NCBI GenBank assembly: GCA_039815465.1
Contig: JBCBZG010000002.1
Span: 1-64,000, forward strand
Direction: 5' to 3'
DNA from: Shimia_B sp039815465
GTDB lineage: Bacteria > Pseudomonadota > Alphaproteobacteria > Rhodobacterales > Rhodobacteraceae
Length of the DNA: 64,000 nt
Both the position numbers and the translations under genes were made by a program. Positions 41,146 to 49,401 of this stretch are shown here, piece after piece (within the stretch, counting starts at the first letter, position 1; each line of letters starts with the position of its first letter). The notes beneath the pieces are model-generated. The model was not told the origin of the DNA. It saw only the letters and a list, made by a program, of their open reading frames with translations, and did not search any database.

Positions 41146-42549
41146 TTAATCAAACAAGCTTTTTTGCGATCCCGGCTTTGCAGGCTTCGCACGAGACTTT
41201 GGCGCGCCCGACACACTCGCGCGACCATCGGCGAACTCGATCTCGACCGCCGCCCCGGCCTTTAGCCCCGCCTTTCGCGTCACTAGGTCGCCGTCAGCGC
41301 GCACCACGGCATAGCCGCGCGACAGCGTCGCCTTGTAGCCCAGCGTTTCGCGAAGCCGGTCGAGCGCGGTAAGCCGCTCGCGGCCCGTGCGGATCGCACG
41401 CTCGGCGGCAGGGTGCAGACGGGCCGATAGCGCCGCGAGCCGGGCCGACTTATCGGCGATACCACGATTGAGCATGGCCGGGCTCAGCACCGCCCGGGCC
41501 AGCGCCACGCGGCGGGTTTGGACTGTGGCTGAAAGCGCGGGTTTCAGCCGCGCGTCCGCCAGGTCGAGCCGTTGGCGCGGTCCGGCCAGCAGCGTGTCAC
41601 GTTTGGGCAGCGCGCGGCTGAGGTCGCGCAGGCGCTGCGCGCGGGCGTCGAGGGCTCCGTTCTGGGCGCGGGTCAGGCGCGCGCCTTGCTCCTCTACCCA
41701 GGCCAACAAATCGCGGCGCACGGGCACCGCGATTTCGGCGGCAGCGGTGGGGGTCGGCGCGCGGCGGTCGCTGACGAAGTCGATGAGCGTCGTGTCGGTC
41801 TCGTGCCCCACAGCGGAAATGAGCGGGATGGTGGAGGCCGCGGCGGCGCGGGCCACGATTTCCTCGTTAAAGCCCCAGAGGTCCTCGATCGAGCCGCCGC
41901 CGCGGGCCACGATGATGAGGTCGGGGCGCGGGATTGCCCCGCCGGGTGTGAGCGCGTTGAACCCTTCGATGCCGCGCGTGACCTCTGGCGCGCAGTTCGC
42001 CCCTTGTACGGCCACGGGCCAGATCAGCACCTTGCGCGGGAAGCGGTCGCGGAGGCGGTGGAGGATGTCGCGGATCACCGCGCCTGTGGGGGAAGTCACG
42101 ACGCCGATCACCTCCGGCAAAAATGGCAGCTTCTGCTTGCGGCTGTCGGCAAAGAGCCCCTCCGCCTCCAGCGCCTTCTTGCGTTTCTCCAGCATCGCCA
42201 TGAGCGCGCCCTGCCCGGCCACGGCCACGGTATCGACGTTCATGTTGTATTTCGACTGCGGCGCGAAGGTGCTCATGCGGCCTGTGGCCACGACCTCCAT
42301 CCCCTCTTCGGGCATCACGCCGAGCCCTGCCACCTGCCCTTTCCACGTGGTGCAGGCAAGTGTGGCGCGATCATCCTTGAGGTCGAAATAGAGATGGCCT
42401 GATCGCGCGCGGACGACGCGGCCGACCTCTGCCTTGACCCTGACACGCCCAAACTCCCCCTCGATCGTGCGCTTGATCGCGCCCGAGAGCTCGGAGACGG
42501 AGTATTCGGGTGTGTTCATCCCCGGTGCGGGATCGTCGATGAGGTCCAT
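41146..42549 (-). CDS. xseA: Exodeoxyribonuclease VII large subunit
   Basis: Large subunit of ExoVII, which degrades single-stranded DNA from both ends. 467 residues. N-terminal OB domain (YSVSELSGAIKRTIEGEFGR, GHLYFDLKDDRATLACTTWK), then the catalytic core with IGVVTSPTGAVIRDILHRLR, PDLIIVARGGGSIEDLWGFN and PLISAVGHETDTTLIDFVSD. The middle region is coiled coil, and the C-terminal DGDLVTRKAGLKAGAAVEIE is a further OB-like part. xseB is not here. It starts 68 bp upstream of the divergent purD and its end meets a family A repeat. Confidence 0.96.
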   Translation of the reverse strand: MDLIDDPAPGMNTPEYSVSELSGAIKRTIEGEFGRVRVKAEVGRVVRARSGHLYFDLKDDRATLACTTWKGQVAGLGVMPEEGMEVVATGRMSTFAPQSKYNMNVDTVAVAGQGALMAMLEKRKKALEAEGLFADSRKQKLPFLPEVIGVVTSPTGAVIRDILHRLRDRFPRKVLIWPVAVQGANCAPEVTRGIEGFNALTPGGAIPRPDLIIVARGGGSIEDLWGFNEEIVARAAAASTIPLISAVGHETDTTLIDFVSDRRAPTPTAAAEIAVPVRRDLLAWVEEQGARLTRAQNGALDARAQRLRDLSRALPKRDTLLAGPRQRLDLADARLKPALSATVQTRRVALARAVLSPAMLNRGIADKSARLAALSARLHPAAERAIRTGRERLTALDRLRETLGYKATLSRGYAVVRADGDLVTRKAGLKAGAAVEIEFADGRASVSGAPKSRAKPAKPGSQKSLFD

Positions 42550-42617
42550 GGCGTGCCGCCTTGTGATGGCTGTTGCATGACCCTAGAACGCGCCAAACGC
42601 GAGGGAAAGGGCAGCCG

Positions 42618-43880
42618 ATGAACATCCTTATTCTGGGCAGCGGCGGGCGCGAACATGCGCTGGCCTGGGCGGTGAAGCAGAACCCGAAATGCGGGCGGCT
42701 GATCGTGGCGCCCGGCAATGCGGGCACGGCAGCCATCGCGTGGAATGCGGCGCTCGACATCAATGACGGGGCGGCTGTGGCGGCGTTTGCGCAGGAGCAG
42801 ACGGTGGATTTCGTGATCATCGGGCCGGAGGCTCCGCTCGCTGCAGGTGTGGCAGATGCGCTGCGCGCGGCGGGGATCTTGTGTTTCGGGCCGTCGGCGG
42901 CGGCCGCGCAGTTGGAGGCGTCGAAGGCGTTTACCAAGGCCGTGTGCGATGCGGCGGGCGCGCCGACGGCTGCCTATGCGCATTTCACGGATGCGGGCGC
43001 GGCGCGGGCCTATGTCGAAGCCCAGGGTGCGCCGATTGTGATCAAGGCGGATGGCCTCGCCGCCGGTAAGGGCGTGGTCGTGGCGATGACGCTAGAGGAG
43101 GCGCACGCGGCGCTCGACGACATGTTCGACGGGGCCTTTGGCGCGGCCGGGGCCGAGGTTGTCATTGAGGAGTTCATGGAGGGGGAGGAAGCGTCATTCT
43201 TTGTCCTCTGCGATGGCGAGGATGCGCTGCCCATTGGCACCGCCCAGGACCACAAGCGCGTGGGCGAAGGGGACACCGGGCCCAATACCGGCGGGATGGG
43301 GGCGTACTCCCCTGCCCCGGTGCTGACCGACGAAATCGCGGAGCGCGCGATGGCGGACATCATCCGCCCCACCTTGCGGGAGATGGCCGCGCGCGGCACG
43401 CCCTATCAGGGAGTGCTCTACGCCGGGCTGATGATCAAAGACGGCGCGCCCCGGCTCGTGGAATACAATGTGCGGTTTGGCGACCCGGAGTGTCAGGTGC
43501 TGATGATGCGCTTGGGTGGGCAGGTGCTCGACCTCCTGCAGGCTGCCGCAGAGGGCCGGCTGGACGGGGCGCAGGTGAATTGGGCCGATGACCATGCGTT
43601 GACGGTTGTGATGGCCGCGCAGGGATACCCTGGGGCCTATGAAAAGGGCTCCGTGATTGGTGGGCTTGATGGTCTCACCGCGGATTCGATGAACATGGTG
43701 TTCCACGCGGGCACCGCAGCGCAGGACGGCGCGGTGGTGGCGACGGGGGGGCGTGTGCTCAACGTCACGGCGCGGGGGGCTACGCTCGGGGAGGCCGCGG
43801 CGCGGGCCTATAAGGCGGTGGATGCTATCGATTGGCCGGGCGGGTTTTGCCGCCGCGACATCGGGTGGCGGGCGCTCTAG
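42618..43880 (+). CDS. purD: Phosphoribosylamine-glycine ligase
   Basis: ATP-grasp enzyme that joins phosphoribosylamine and glycine in de novo purine synthesis. 420 residues. N-terminal MNILILGSGGREHALAWAVK, the ATP-grasp segments PIVIKADGLAAGKGVVVAMT and EEFMEGEEASFFVLCDGE, the PurD signature TGPNTGGMGAYSPAPVLTDE, and the metal site VEYNVRFGDPECQVLM. Start at 42618 has GAGGGAAAGGG upstream. With purA (60.2 kb) it marks the purine pathway here. A family D hairpin begins 10 nt after the stop. Confidence 0.97.
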   Translation: MNILILGSGGREHALAWAVKQNPKCGRLIVAPGNAGTAAIAWNAALDINDGAAVAAFAQEQTVDFVIIGPEAPLAAGVADALRAAGILCFGPSAAAAQLEASKAFTKAVCDAAGAPTAAYAHFTDAGAARAYVEAQGAPIVIKADGLAAGKGVVVAMTLEEAHAALDDMFDGAFGAAGAEVVIEEFMEGEEASFFVLCDGEDALPIGTAQDHKRVGEGDTGPNTGGMGAYSPAPVLTDEIAERAMADIIRPTLREMAARGTPYQGVLYAGLMIKDGAPRLVEYNVRFGDPECQVLMMRLGGQVLDLLQAAAEGRLDGAQVNWADDHALTVVMAAQGYPGAYEKGSVIGGLDGLTADSMNMVFHAGTAAQDGAVVATGGRVLNVTARGATLGEAAARAYKAVDAIDWPGGFCRRDIGWRAL

Positions 43881-43889
43881 TGTCAGGAC

Positions 43890-43936
43890 GTGAGGGGCCA
43901 GCCCCTCACACTCCCCGAAGTATTTTTGGACATAAG
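43890..43936. repeat. Family D hairpin repeat, copy 2
   Basis: GTGAGGGGCCAGCCCCTCAC hairpin then ACTCCCCGAAGTATTTTTGG and CATAAGAAAG, 10 nt after the purD stop. It matches the copy at 29178 read on the opposite strand, with stem changes GTG/CAC versus GCG/CGC that keep pairing. Confidence 0.75.
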
Positions 43937-43940
43937 AAAG

Positions 43941-44705
43941 TCAGCAGGTCAGAGCTGCGTCGATTGAGGCGCGGCCACGGAATGGGCCTATGTCACGAGT
44001 TTCAAGCGTGTCTGCCAGGGTGACCGCAAGAATGCGGGTCCAGCTGGCGTCCGCGACGATCATTTCGGGCGCGCCGCCGCAGTCGCGGATCCCGCCGGAG
44101 ATGTAATCCTCCCCGATGCGGTGGTTTGTCACCCCGGGCAGCGTGCCTGCGTTTTCGAGCATCGTAGTGTCGGCGTCGAGCGACACGACGCGCCACACGC
44201 GCAGGGTCTTGGCCAGATGGGGCCGGTCGACATAGGCGATTTCAATGGCGCCATCCCCGTCCAGATCGGCCGCCCCCACAACCGCCAGCCAGCGGAAGCG
44301 CGTCCCGATGAAATCGGTGGCGGCCAGGAGGCGGAGCGTGGCATCCTTGAGCCCATAGACCGCTAGCCGTGCCCCACGGCGGTCGTGGCTTTCAACAACG
44401 ATGACCTCGGGCGCGCCGTCGCCAGTGACGTCCACGACGCGCGGTGCGATGTCCTCAAAAACGATGGTGTCGGGCCAACGGATGCCGACACGGGCCCCAG
44501 ACGCCAGCGTGACCTCGAGCCCTGCATGCTCGATCGCATCGCCGAGCACGGCGTGGGGGTAGCGGTCGGTGGGCTCGGTGTAGCGCGCGGCGGCGATCTC
44601 CGCGCTCAGGGGCGCGGGCAGCCACAGGCACAGCGCCAGCAGCGCGCCGCGGGCGGGGCCGTGCCAGAGGCGCGACAGCGGACGCGGCGCCCTCCTCAGC
44701 ATCAC
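43941..44705 (-). CDS. VCBS/FG-GAP repeat-containing secreted protein
   Basis: 254 residues. Signal peptide ALLALCLWLPAPLSAEI, then two or three FG-GAP/VCBS-like repeats with Asp-Gly-Asp-Gly calcium loops: VDVTGDGAPEVIVVESHDRR and AADLDGDGAIEIAYVDRPHL. The protein is probably periplasmic and beta-propeller-like. Function unknown. Its ATG overlaps the upstream ferredoxin gene's stop by 4 bp (ATGA), so they are coupled. Confidence 0.85.
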   Translation of the reverse strand: MMLRRAPRPLSRLWHGPARGALLALCLWLPAPLSAEIAAARYTEPTDRYPHAVLGDAIEHAGLEVTLASGARVGIRWPDTIVFEDIAPRVVDVTGDGAPEVIVVESHDRRGARLAVYGLKDATLRLLAATDFIGTRFRWLAVVGAADLDGDGAIEIAYVDRPHLAKTLRVWRVVSLDADTTMLENAGTLPGVTNHRIGEDYISGGIRDCGGAPEMIVADASWTRILAVTLADTLETRDIGPFRGRASIDAALTC

Positions 44706-45025
44706 CCCTGCTGCTCCGGCAGGTCCACGCGCAGCCCCTCGAGCTCTGCCGTGACCGTGATCTGGCAGGTGAGACGCGAGCGGCCTGGGATGGGCTCGTA
44801 GGCGAAATCGAGCATGTCCTCCTCAAGCGGGTCGGCGGCGGGCAATTTCTCCACCCAGGGCTCTGCGACGTAGACGTGGCAGGTCGAACAGGCGCAGGCG
44901 CCGCCGCAATCGGCCTCGATCCCTGGGATGCTGGCGTCGCGCGCGCCTTCCATGACTGATTTGCCCACGGGCACCTCCACATCGTGGGATGTGCCGTTGA
45001 ATTCGACATAGGTGATTTTTGGCAT
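44702..45025 (-). CDS. Adrenodoxin-type [2Fe-2S] ferredoxin
   Basis: 107 residues. Cluster cysteines follow the vertebrate/FdVI pattern: DCGGACACSTCHVYV contains C-x5-C-x2-C, and the fourth is in SRLTCQITV. The acidic loop EDMLDFAYEP is where P450 or hydroxylase partners bind. Cytoplasmic one-electron carrier; the partner is unknown. Divergent from the SOS-linked OB-fold gene; next is the VCBS protein. Confidence 0.95.
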   Translation of the reverse strand: MPKITYVEFNGTSHDVEVPVGKSVMEGARDASIPGIEADCGGACACSTCHVYVAEPWVEKLPAADPLEEDMLDFAYEPIPGRSRLTCQITVTAELEGLRVDLPEQQG

Positions 45026-45086
45026 GACCTCTCCTTTCGCCCTACATAGGTCGCCGGGTGGGCGGTGACGAGATGCGAATTTGATC

Positions 45087-45115
45087 TTGCTCTGCCGCGC
45101 CCATGTTCATATTTT
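45087..45115 (+). promoter_or_regulatory. Likely promoter, -35 TTGCTC and -10 TATTTT
   Basis: TTGCTC (45087-45092), a 17-nt spacer, then TATTTT (45110-45115), which lies inside the SOS box. A start 6-8 nt downstream falls on or next to the ATG at 45122, so the transcript would be leaderless. Confidence 0.45.
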
Positions 45116-45119
45116 GTTC
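45105..45119 (+). promoter_or_regulatory. LexA (SOS) box GTTC-N7-GTTC
   Basis: GTTC-ATATTTT-GTTC, an exact match to the alphaproteobacterial LexA direct repeat known from Rhodobacter and relatives. It ends 2 bp before the ATG of the OB-fold gene and covers the likely -10, so LexA bound there would block it directly. Confidence 0.85.
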
Positions 45120-45121
45120 CC

Positions 45122-45496
45122 ATGCCTGTCTACCCCGTCACCGACTGGCCGCGCCCGCCCGCGGCTGTGCCTGCCGACCTGTTGCCCATGGTCCCCCAAG
45201 GGGCGCGCTGCGTGGTGGCGGGGCTCGTCCTTGTCCGCCAGCGCCCGGGCACGGCCAAGGGCGTGATTTTCATCACGCTCGAGGATGAGACCGGCGTGTG
45301 CAACGTCATCGTGTGGCGCAAGATCTATGAACGGTTCCGCCGCGCTGTCATTGCGGGTCGCATGCTGCGCGTGACCGGCCGTTTGCAGCGGGAGGGGGAG
45401 GTGACGAATATCGTGTCCGAGCATGTCGAAGATATCTCCTACATGCTCGATGACCTGCTCAAGCCCGAGATCGCGCGGGCCGGGGATCAGCCCTGA
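45122..45496 (+). CDS. Stand-alone OB-fold protein, remnant of the DnaE2 C-terminus
   Basis: 124 residues. The centre reads GLVLVRQRPGTAKGVIFITL, EDETGVCNVIVWRKIYERFR and VTGRLQREGEVTNIVSEHVE, which closely follows the last OB-fold (tRNA-anti type) domain of the error-prone polymerase DnaE2. No polymerase core, imuA or imuB is present. DnaE2 works in LexA-controlled mutagenic repair, and the gene starts right at an SOS box with no ribosome site. It is either a deletion remnant or a domesticated single-stranded-DNA-binding module. The frame is also open a little upstream (45065). Confidence 0.78.
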   Translation: MPVYPVTDWPRPPAAVPADLLPMVPQGARCVVAGLVLVRQRPGTAKGVIFITLEDETGVCNVIVWRKIYERFRRAVIAGRMLRVTGRLQREGEVTNIVSEHVEDISYMLDDLLKPEIARAGDQP

Positions 45497-45596
45497 CCAA
45501 CCTTGGCGCGGGCGGATCAACCCTAGCGAAATCACCAATTCTGATGTAGCGTCGCGCTAAGGGTGAACACACCCCCGCAAAAAGCGGATGTGAGCA

Positions 45597-46115
45597 GTGA
45601 AATACGTCCTATTGATCGCGATCTGCGCGCTTGGCGCCTGCAGCGGTGCGGGTCTTGTCACGCGCGCCGGGCCCGAGCCCATGCGGATGGAGGTTGACCG
45701 CCCGCCCAACGCCGCCCCCGGCACCTGTTGGGGCCGCGATGTCACCCCCGCGATCTACGAGACCGTCACCGAACAAATCCTGCTGCAACCGCCAGAAATC
45801 GGCACCGATGGCAGTGTGCGCCAGCCGGGCATCTACAAGACCGAAACGCGCCAGGCCATCGTGCGGGAGCGCCGCGAGATCTGGTTCGAGACCCCTTGCG
45901 ATGACGAGCTCACGCCCGATTTTGTGGCCACTGTGCAGCGCGCGCTGATCGCGCGGGGCTATCTGCGCGGGCAGGCCACGGGGGAGCTTGACCGCCGCAC
46001 CCGCCGCGCCATCCGCAGTTTCCAGGCCGAGCAGGGGCTCGACAGCGCGGTGCTATCGCTTGCTGCTGCGCGCCAGCTTGGGCTCGTGGCCGTCAAGCGC
46101 ACGGATGCCGGATGA
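45597..46115 (+). CDS. Peptidoglycan-binding lipoprotein
   Basis: 172 residues with a GTG start at 45597. Lipoprotein signal MKYVLLIAICALGACSGAG (lipobox LGAC, acylated Cys15). The C-terminus is a PG_binding_1 repeat: FVATVQRALIARGYLRGQAT, GELDRRTRRAIRSFQAEQGL. The middle has two cysteines. It is likely outer-membrane-anchored and wall-binding. The stop overlaps the start of the downstream GNAT by 4 bp. Confidence 0.85.
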   Translation: MKYVLLIAICALGACSGAGLVTRAGPEPMRMEVDRPPNAAPGTCWGRDVTPAIYETVTEQILLQPPEIGTDGSVRQPGIYKTETRQAIVRERREIWFETPCDDELTPDFVATVQRALIARGYLRGQATGELDRRTRRAIRSFQAEQGLDSAVLSLAAARQLGLVAVKRTDAG

Positions 46116-46657
46116 CGCTGCAATTCGCACGCGCCGACGCCACGCAGGCCCAGGCGATCACGGCCCTCTTCCACGACAGTTTCGCCGCGTCCGACGGGCC
46201 CGAGGAAGGCGCCGCCATCGCTGCGCTTGTCACTGACTTGACCCAGCACACGCCCGCGTCCGACATCCGCATGATTGTCGCCCAAGACGCCGGCGCACTG
46301 GTGGGCGCCACGATTTATTCCGCCCTGACCTTTGCAGAAGACCCCGACCCTGTCGCGCTAATGTCCCCCGTCGCCGTGCGGCCAGCGGCCCAGGGTCAGG
46401 GTGTGGGGCAGGCGCTGATATCGTGGGGGCTGGGGCATCTCGCGGCGGCCGGTGTCACGGCTGTGATCACCTACGGCGACCCATCCTATTATGGGCGCAC
46501 GGGATTTGCCCAGATTTCTGCGCGCGACGCCGCCCCGCCCTACCCGCTCAGCCAGCCCCAGGGGTGGCTAGGGCAGCGGTTGGATGGGGCGCCGTGGCGG
46601 CCGCTGCGGGGCGCGAGCTGCGCTGTCCCCGCCTTTGCGCGCCCCGAGCTCTGGTAA
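46112..46657 (+). CDS. GNAT-family N-acetyltransferase
   Basis: 181 residues. Acetyl-CoA loop LMSPVAVRPAAQGQGVGQAL (Q-x-x-G-x-G/A form), then TAVITYGDPSYYGRTGFAQI, a layout close to the YhbS subgroup. Substrate unknown. The start overlaps the lipoprotein stop (ATGA), so the pair is one operon that ends in the strong terminator at 46662. Confidence 0.9.
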   Translation: MTLQFARADATQAQAITALFHDSFAASDGPEEGAAIAALVTDLTQHTPASDIRMIVAQDAGALVGATIYSALTFAEDPDPVALMSPVAVRPAAQGQGVGQALISWGLGHLAAAGVTAVITYGDPSYYGRTGFAQISARDAAPPYPLSQPQGWLGQRLDGAPWRPLRGASCAVPAFARPELW

Positions 46658-46661
46658 CAAA

Positions 46662-46685
46662 AAAGGGGCCCGCGGGGGCCCCTTT
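46662..46685. terminator. Bidirectional intrinsic terminator
   Basis: AAAGGGGCCC-GCGG-GGGCCCCTTT with A before and T after, 5 nt from the GNAT stop and 23 nt from the degP stop on the other strand. It suits both converging genes. Confidence 0.88.
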
Positions 46686-46708
46686 CGATCGTCGTCACAA
46701 GATGCGCG

Positions 46709-48187
46709 TCACTCGATGCTGAGCGCCACAAAGCGCGGGTCCGCGCCGCGGCGCACGAGCAGGAGGACGGATTTGCGCCCAGCCTCTTGCGCGGCCTCGA
46801 TCTGGTCAGAAAACGCCGTGAGCGTCAGCACCTTTTGCTGGCCCGCCTCGTTGATGACGTCGCCCGCACGCAGGCCCTTTTCAAACGCCTCGGAGGTCTC
46901 GTCCACATCGGTGATCACCAGCCCTTCGATGTCGCCCACGCCAAGCGCGTCACGCGCCTCATCGTCGAGGATGGCGAGCGAGAGGCCCAGCATCTCCAGC
47001 GCTTCTGGCTCTGCGTCCTCTTCGGGCGCAGGTGCGGCGGCGGGGACGGCGATGGCGGTCTCCCGGCGGCCTAGGACGACCGTCAGCGTTTCAGTGCGCC
47101 CATTGCGGAGCACGATCACCGGCACCTCTTTGCCCACGGGGGAATTGCCTACGATGCGCACGAGCTCGCCCGTATCCTCGATCTCCACCCCGTCGAAGCG
47201 GATGATGATGTCGTTGACTTCCATCCCAGCCTCGCGTGCGGGGCCCTCGGGCACGTCGGTGACGGCGGCGCCTGCTGCGTTTTCGAGCCCGATGGCCTCG
47301 GCCAGGTCAGGGGTCACATCCTGGATGCGCACGCCCAGCCAACCGCGGCGGGTTTCGCCGAACTCTTGCAGCTGATCGACCACGTTCACCACGACGTTGG
47401 AGGCCATGGAGAACCCGATCCCGATGGAGCCGCCATTGGGCGACAGGATCGCGGTGTTCACGCCGATCACCTCACCGTCGAGGTTAAAGAGCGGCCCGCC
47501 GGAGTTGCCGCGGTTGATGGCGGCGTCGGTCTGGATGTAGTCGTCATAGGTCCCGCTGAGCTCGCGGTTGCGGGCCGACACGATCCCGGCGGAGACCGAA
47601 AAACCCTGCCCCAGCGGGTTGCCCATGGCGATGACCCAGTCACCCACGCGGGCGGTGTCACTGTCGCCGAAGGGCACGAAGGGCAGCGGGACGTCTGCGT
47701 CGACCTTGAGCAGCGCGATGTCGGTGTTGGGGTCGGTCCCGATCAGTTCCGCGACGAGCTCATCGCCCGAAAAGAACTCAATCGTGATCTCATCCGCGTT
47801 CTCGATGACGTGGTTGTTCGTGACGATGTAGCCATCCTCGGAAATCACAAAGCCGGAGCCCAACGCGGAGGACCGGCGGGGGCGGTCGCCCGGGTTGCCG
47901 CGGCGATTCTCAAAATCGCGAAAGAAATCTTCGAACGGCGATCCTTCGGGCACGATACCCTGGGGGCCATCGTCGGTGCGCCCGGCGACAAGGGTCGATG
48001 TGGTGATGTTCACCACCGACGGGCTGATCTGTTCGGCAAGGTCGGCAAAGCTCGACGGGGTCCCTTGGGCTTTGGCGGCGATGGCTTGGGCCATGATAAG
48101 CGCCGCGGCCATGAGCGCGAGCCAGGCTGTTCTGAACCCCAAAGTGTTCGGGGACGCGTGCGCGACTGCATAGGCGTCTCGTGTCAT
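46709..48187 (-). CDS. degP: Do/DegP-family serine endopeptidase
   Basis: Periplasmic heat-shock protease and chaperone. 492 residues. Signal-anchor at residues 20-42, trypsin-like domain with intact triad: TNNHVIENADEITIE (His), TDPNTDIALLKVDAD (Asp) and INRGNSGGPLFNLDGEVIG (Ser), then two PDZ domains (LGVRIQDVTPDLAEAIGLEN and GLVITDVDETSEAFEKGLRA). Last gene of the rpiA-to-degP minus strand block. A possible RpoH-like -10 (CCTATCTTCG at 48258-48249) lies upstream, but its -35 spacing is poor, so heat-shock control is only tentative. Confidence 0.95.
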   Translation of the reverse strand: MTRDAYAVAHASPNTLGFRTAWLALMAAALIMAQAIAAKAQGTPSSFADLAEQISPSVVNITTSTLVAGRTDDGPQGIVPEGSPFEDFFRDFENRRGNPGDRPRRSSALGSGFVISEDGYIVTNNHVIENADEITIEFFSGDELVAELIGTDPNTDIALLKVDADVPLPFVPFGDSDTARVGDWVIAMGNPLGQGFSVSAGIVSARNRELSGTYDDYIQTDAAINRGNSGGPLFNLDGEVIGVNTAILSPNGGSIGIGFSMASNVVVNVVDQLQEFGETRRGWLGVRIQDVTPDLAEAIGLENAAGAAVTDVPEGPAREAGMEVNDIIIRFDGVEIEDTGELVRIVGNSPVGKEVPVIVLRNGRTETLTVVLGRRETAIAVPAAAPAPEEDAEPEALEMLGLSLAILDDEARDALGVGDIEGLVITDVDETSEAFEKGLRAGDVINEAGQQKVLTLTAFSDQIEAAQEAGRKSVLLLVRRGADPRFVALSIE

Positions 48188-48336
48188 TGACTACTCCTTC
48201 CGGACGTTCTTCGTTCCGTGGGACGCAGGTGGCGCCCCCTCTGACTGACGAAGATAGGGTGGCATGAATGCAACGCAAATGGGATTAAATTCAGTGTCAC
48301 TTGAGTGTGAACGGTTCGTGCACAGACCGTGCGCTG

Positions 48337-48531
48337 TCAGACGCCCAGCGCAACGGCTGTGAGCACCAGGGCCGCGCCAATCGTGAGCGCCACGAGCCCG
48401 ATGAGGCGCCGAGCCTCGAGCGACAGGTCGCGCAGTGCGGCCAGCAGGTCCTCAATGAGCGAAGGGGCCAGTGCGTACACCAGCCCCTCCACAATCAGTA
48501 CCAGCCCGAGGGCCAGGATGACCCAGCTCAT
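48337..48531 (-). CDS. DUF2065 family small membrane protein
   Basis: 64 residues, two helices: VILALGLVLIVEGLVYALAP and LIGLVALTIGAALVLTAVAL, with a short charged loop DLLAALRDLSLEARR. DUF2065 genes usually follow hflC. The start overlaps the hflC stop by 4 bp (ATGA). Function unknown; likely an accessory of the HflKC complex by position only. Confidence 0.9.
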   Translation of the reverse strand: MSWVILALGLVLIVEGLVYALAPSLIEDLLAALRDLSLEARRLIGLVALTIGAALVLTAVALGV

Positions 48532-49400
48532 TGCCCAGGCGTGGGCGAGTTCAGGTAGTTGAAAAAGTCGCTATCGGGCGACAGCACGAGCGTGGAGTTA
48601 TTCCCCTGCAGCGAGCGCTGGTAGGCCGTAAGCGAGCGATAGAACTCAAAGAACTCCGGATCGGCAGAGAACGCGTCGGCAAAGATACGCTCCCGCTCCC
48701 CGTCGGCCTCACCTCGGATGATTTCAGACTGGCGCGTCGCGTCGGAGACGAGTTCGACCACGGTCCGGTCGGCTTGCGCCTGGATCCGCTGCTTGGCCTC
48801 GTTACCGCGGGCACGTTCGTCAGTTGCCTCCCGCACACGTTCGGCGCGCATCCGTTGGAATGTGGCTTCCAAGTTCTCCTGCGGCAGGTCGGTGCGCTTG
48901 AGACGCACGTCGACGACGGCAAGACCCAGCTGGCTCGCCTGTTCAGCGGCGCCATTGCGGATCGTCAGCATAAGCGCAGCCCGGTCCGAGGACAGGATGT
49001 CGTTGGAGCTGACCGAACCCAACGTCTGGCGAAGCTGAGCGCGCAGGATGTCATCCATCCGGCTGGCCGCGGCCAGTTCCCCACCGAGACCGACGGCCTG
49101 ACGGAAGCGTTCCACGTCTTCGAGACGGTAGCGGGCAAAGGCGTCGACCACGAGGCGGCGATCATCGAGCGGCGTGACCTCGATCGGGTCCACGTCAATC
49201 GAAAGGATCCGGTCATCATAGTAGACGACGTTCTGGATAAACGGGATCTTGAAGCCCAAACCGGGGTCTTCTTTCACCTGGACGACGCGACCGAACTGGA
49301 GCACGAGCGCCGTTTTGCGTTCGTCCACCACAAAGAGCGACGAGAGGGCCACGCCGATAATGACGGCGACGGCGATAAGGCCGTAAAGTGCGCGGTTCAT
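48528..49400 (-). CDS. hflC: HflC, subunit of the HflKC membrane complex
   Basis: 290 residues. N-terminal helix (LYGLIAVAVIIGVALSSLFV) then a band-7/SPFH domain: DERKTALVLQFGRVVQVKED, PGLGFKIPFIQNVVYYDDRI, LSIDVDPIEVTPLDDRRLVV and DAFARYRLEDVERFRQ. Together with HflK it forms a large cage around the FtsH protease and limits access of membrane substrates. It starts 1 bp after the hflK stop. Confidence 0.95.
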   Translation of the reverse strand: MNRALYGLIAVAVIIGVALSSLFVVDERKTALVLQFGRVVQVKEDPGLGFKIPFIQNVVYYDDRILSIDVDPIEVTPLDDRRLVVDAFARYRLEDVERFRQAVGLGGELAAASRMDDILRAQLRQTLGSVSSNDILSSDRAALMLTIRNGAAEQASQLGLAVVDVRLKRTDLPQENLEATFQRMRAERVREATDERARGNEAKQRIQAQADRTVVELVSDATRQSEIIRGEADGERERIFADAFSADPEFFEFYRSLTAYQRSLQGNNSTLVLSPDSDFFNYLNSPTPGQ

Positions 49401-49401
49401 A

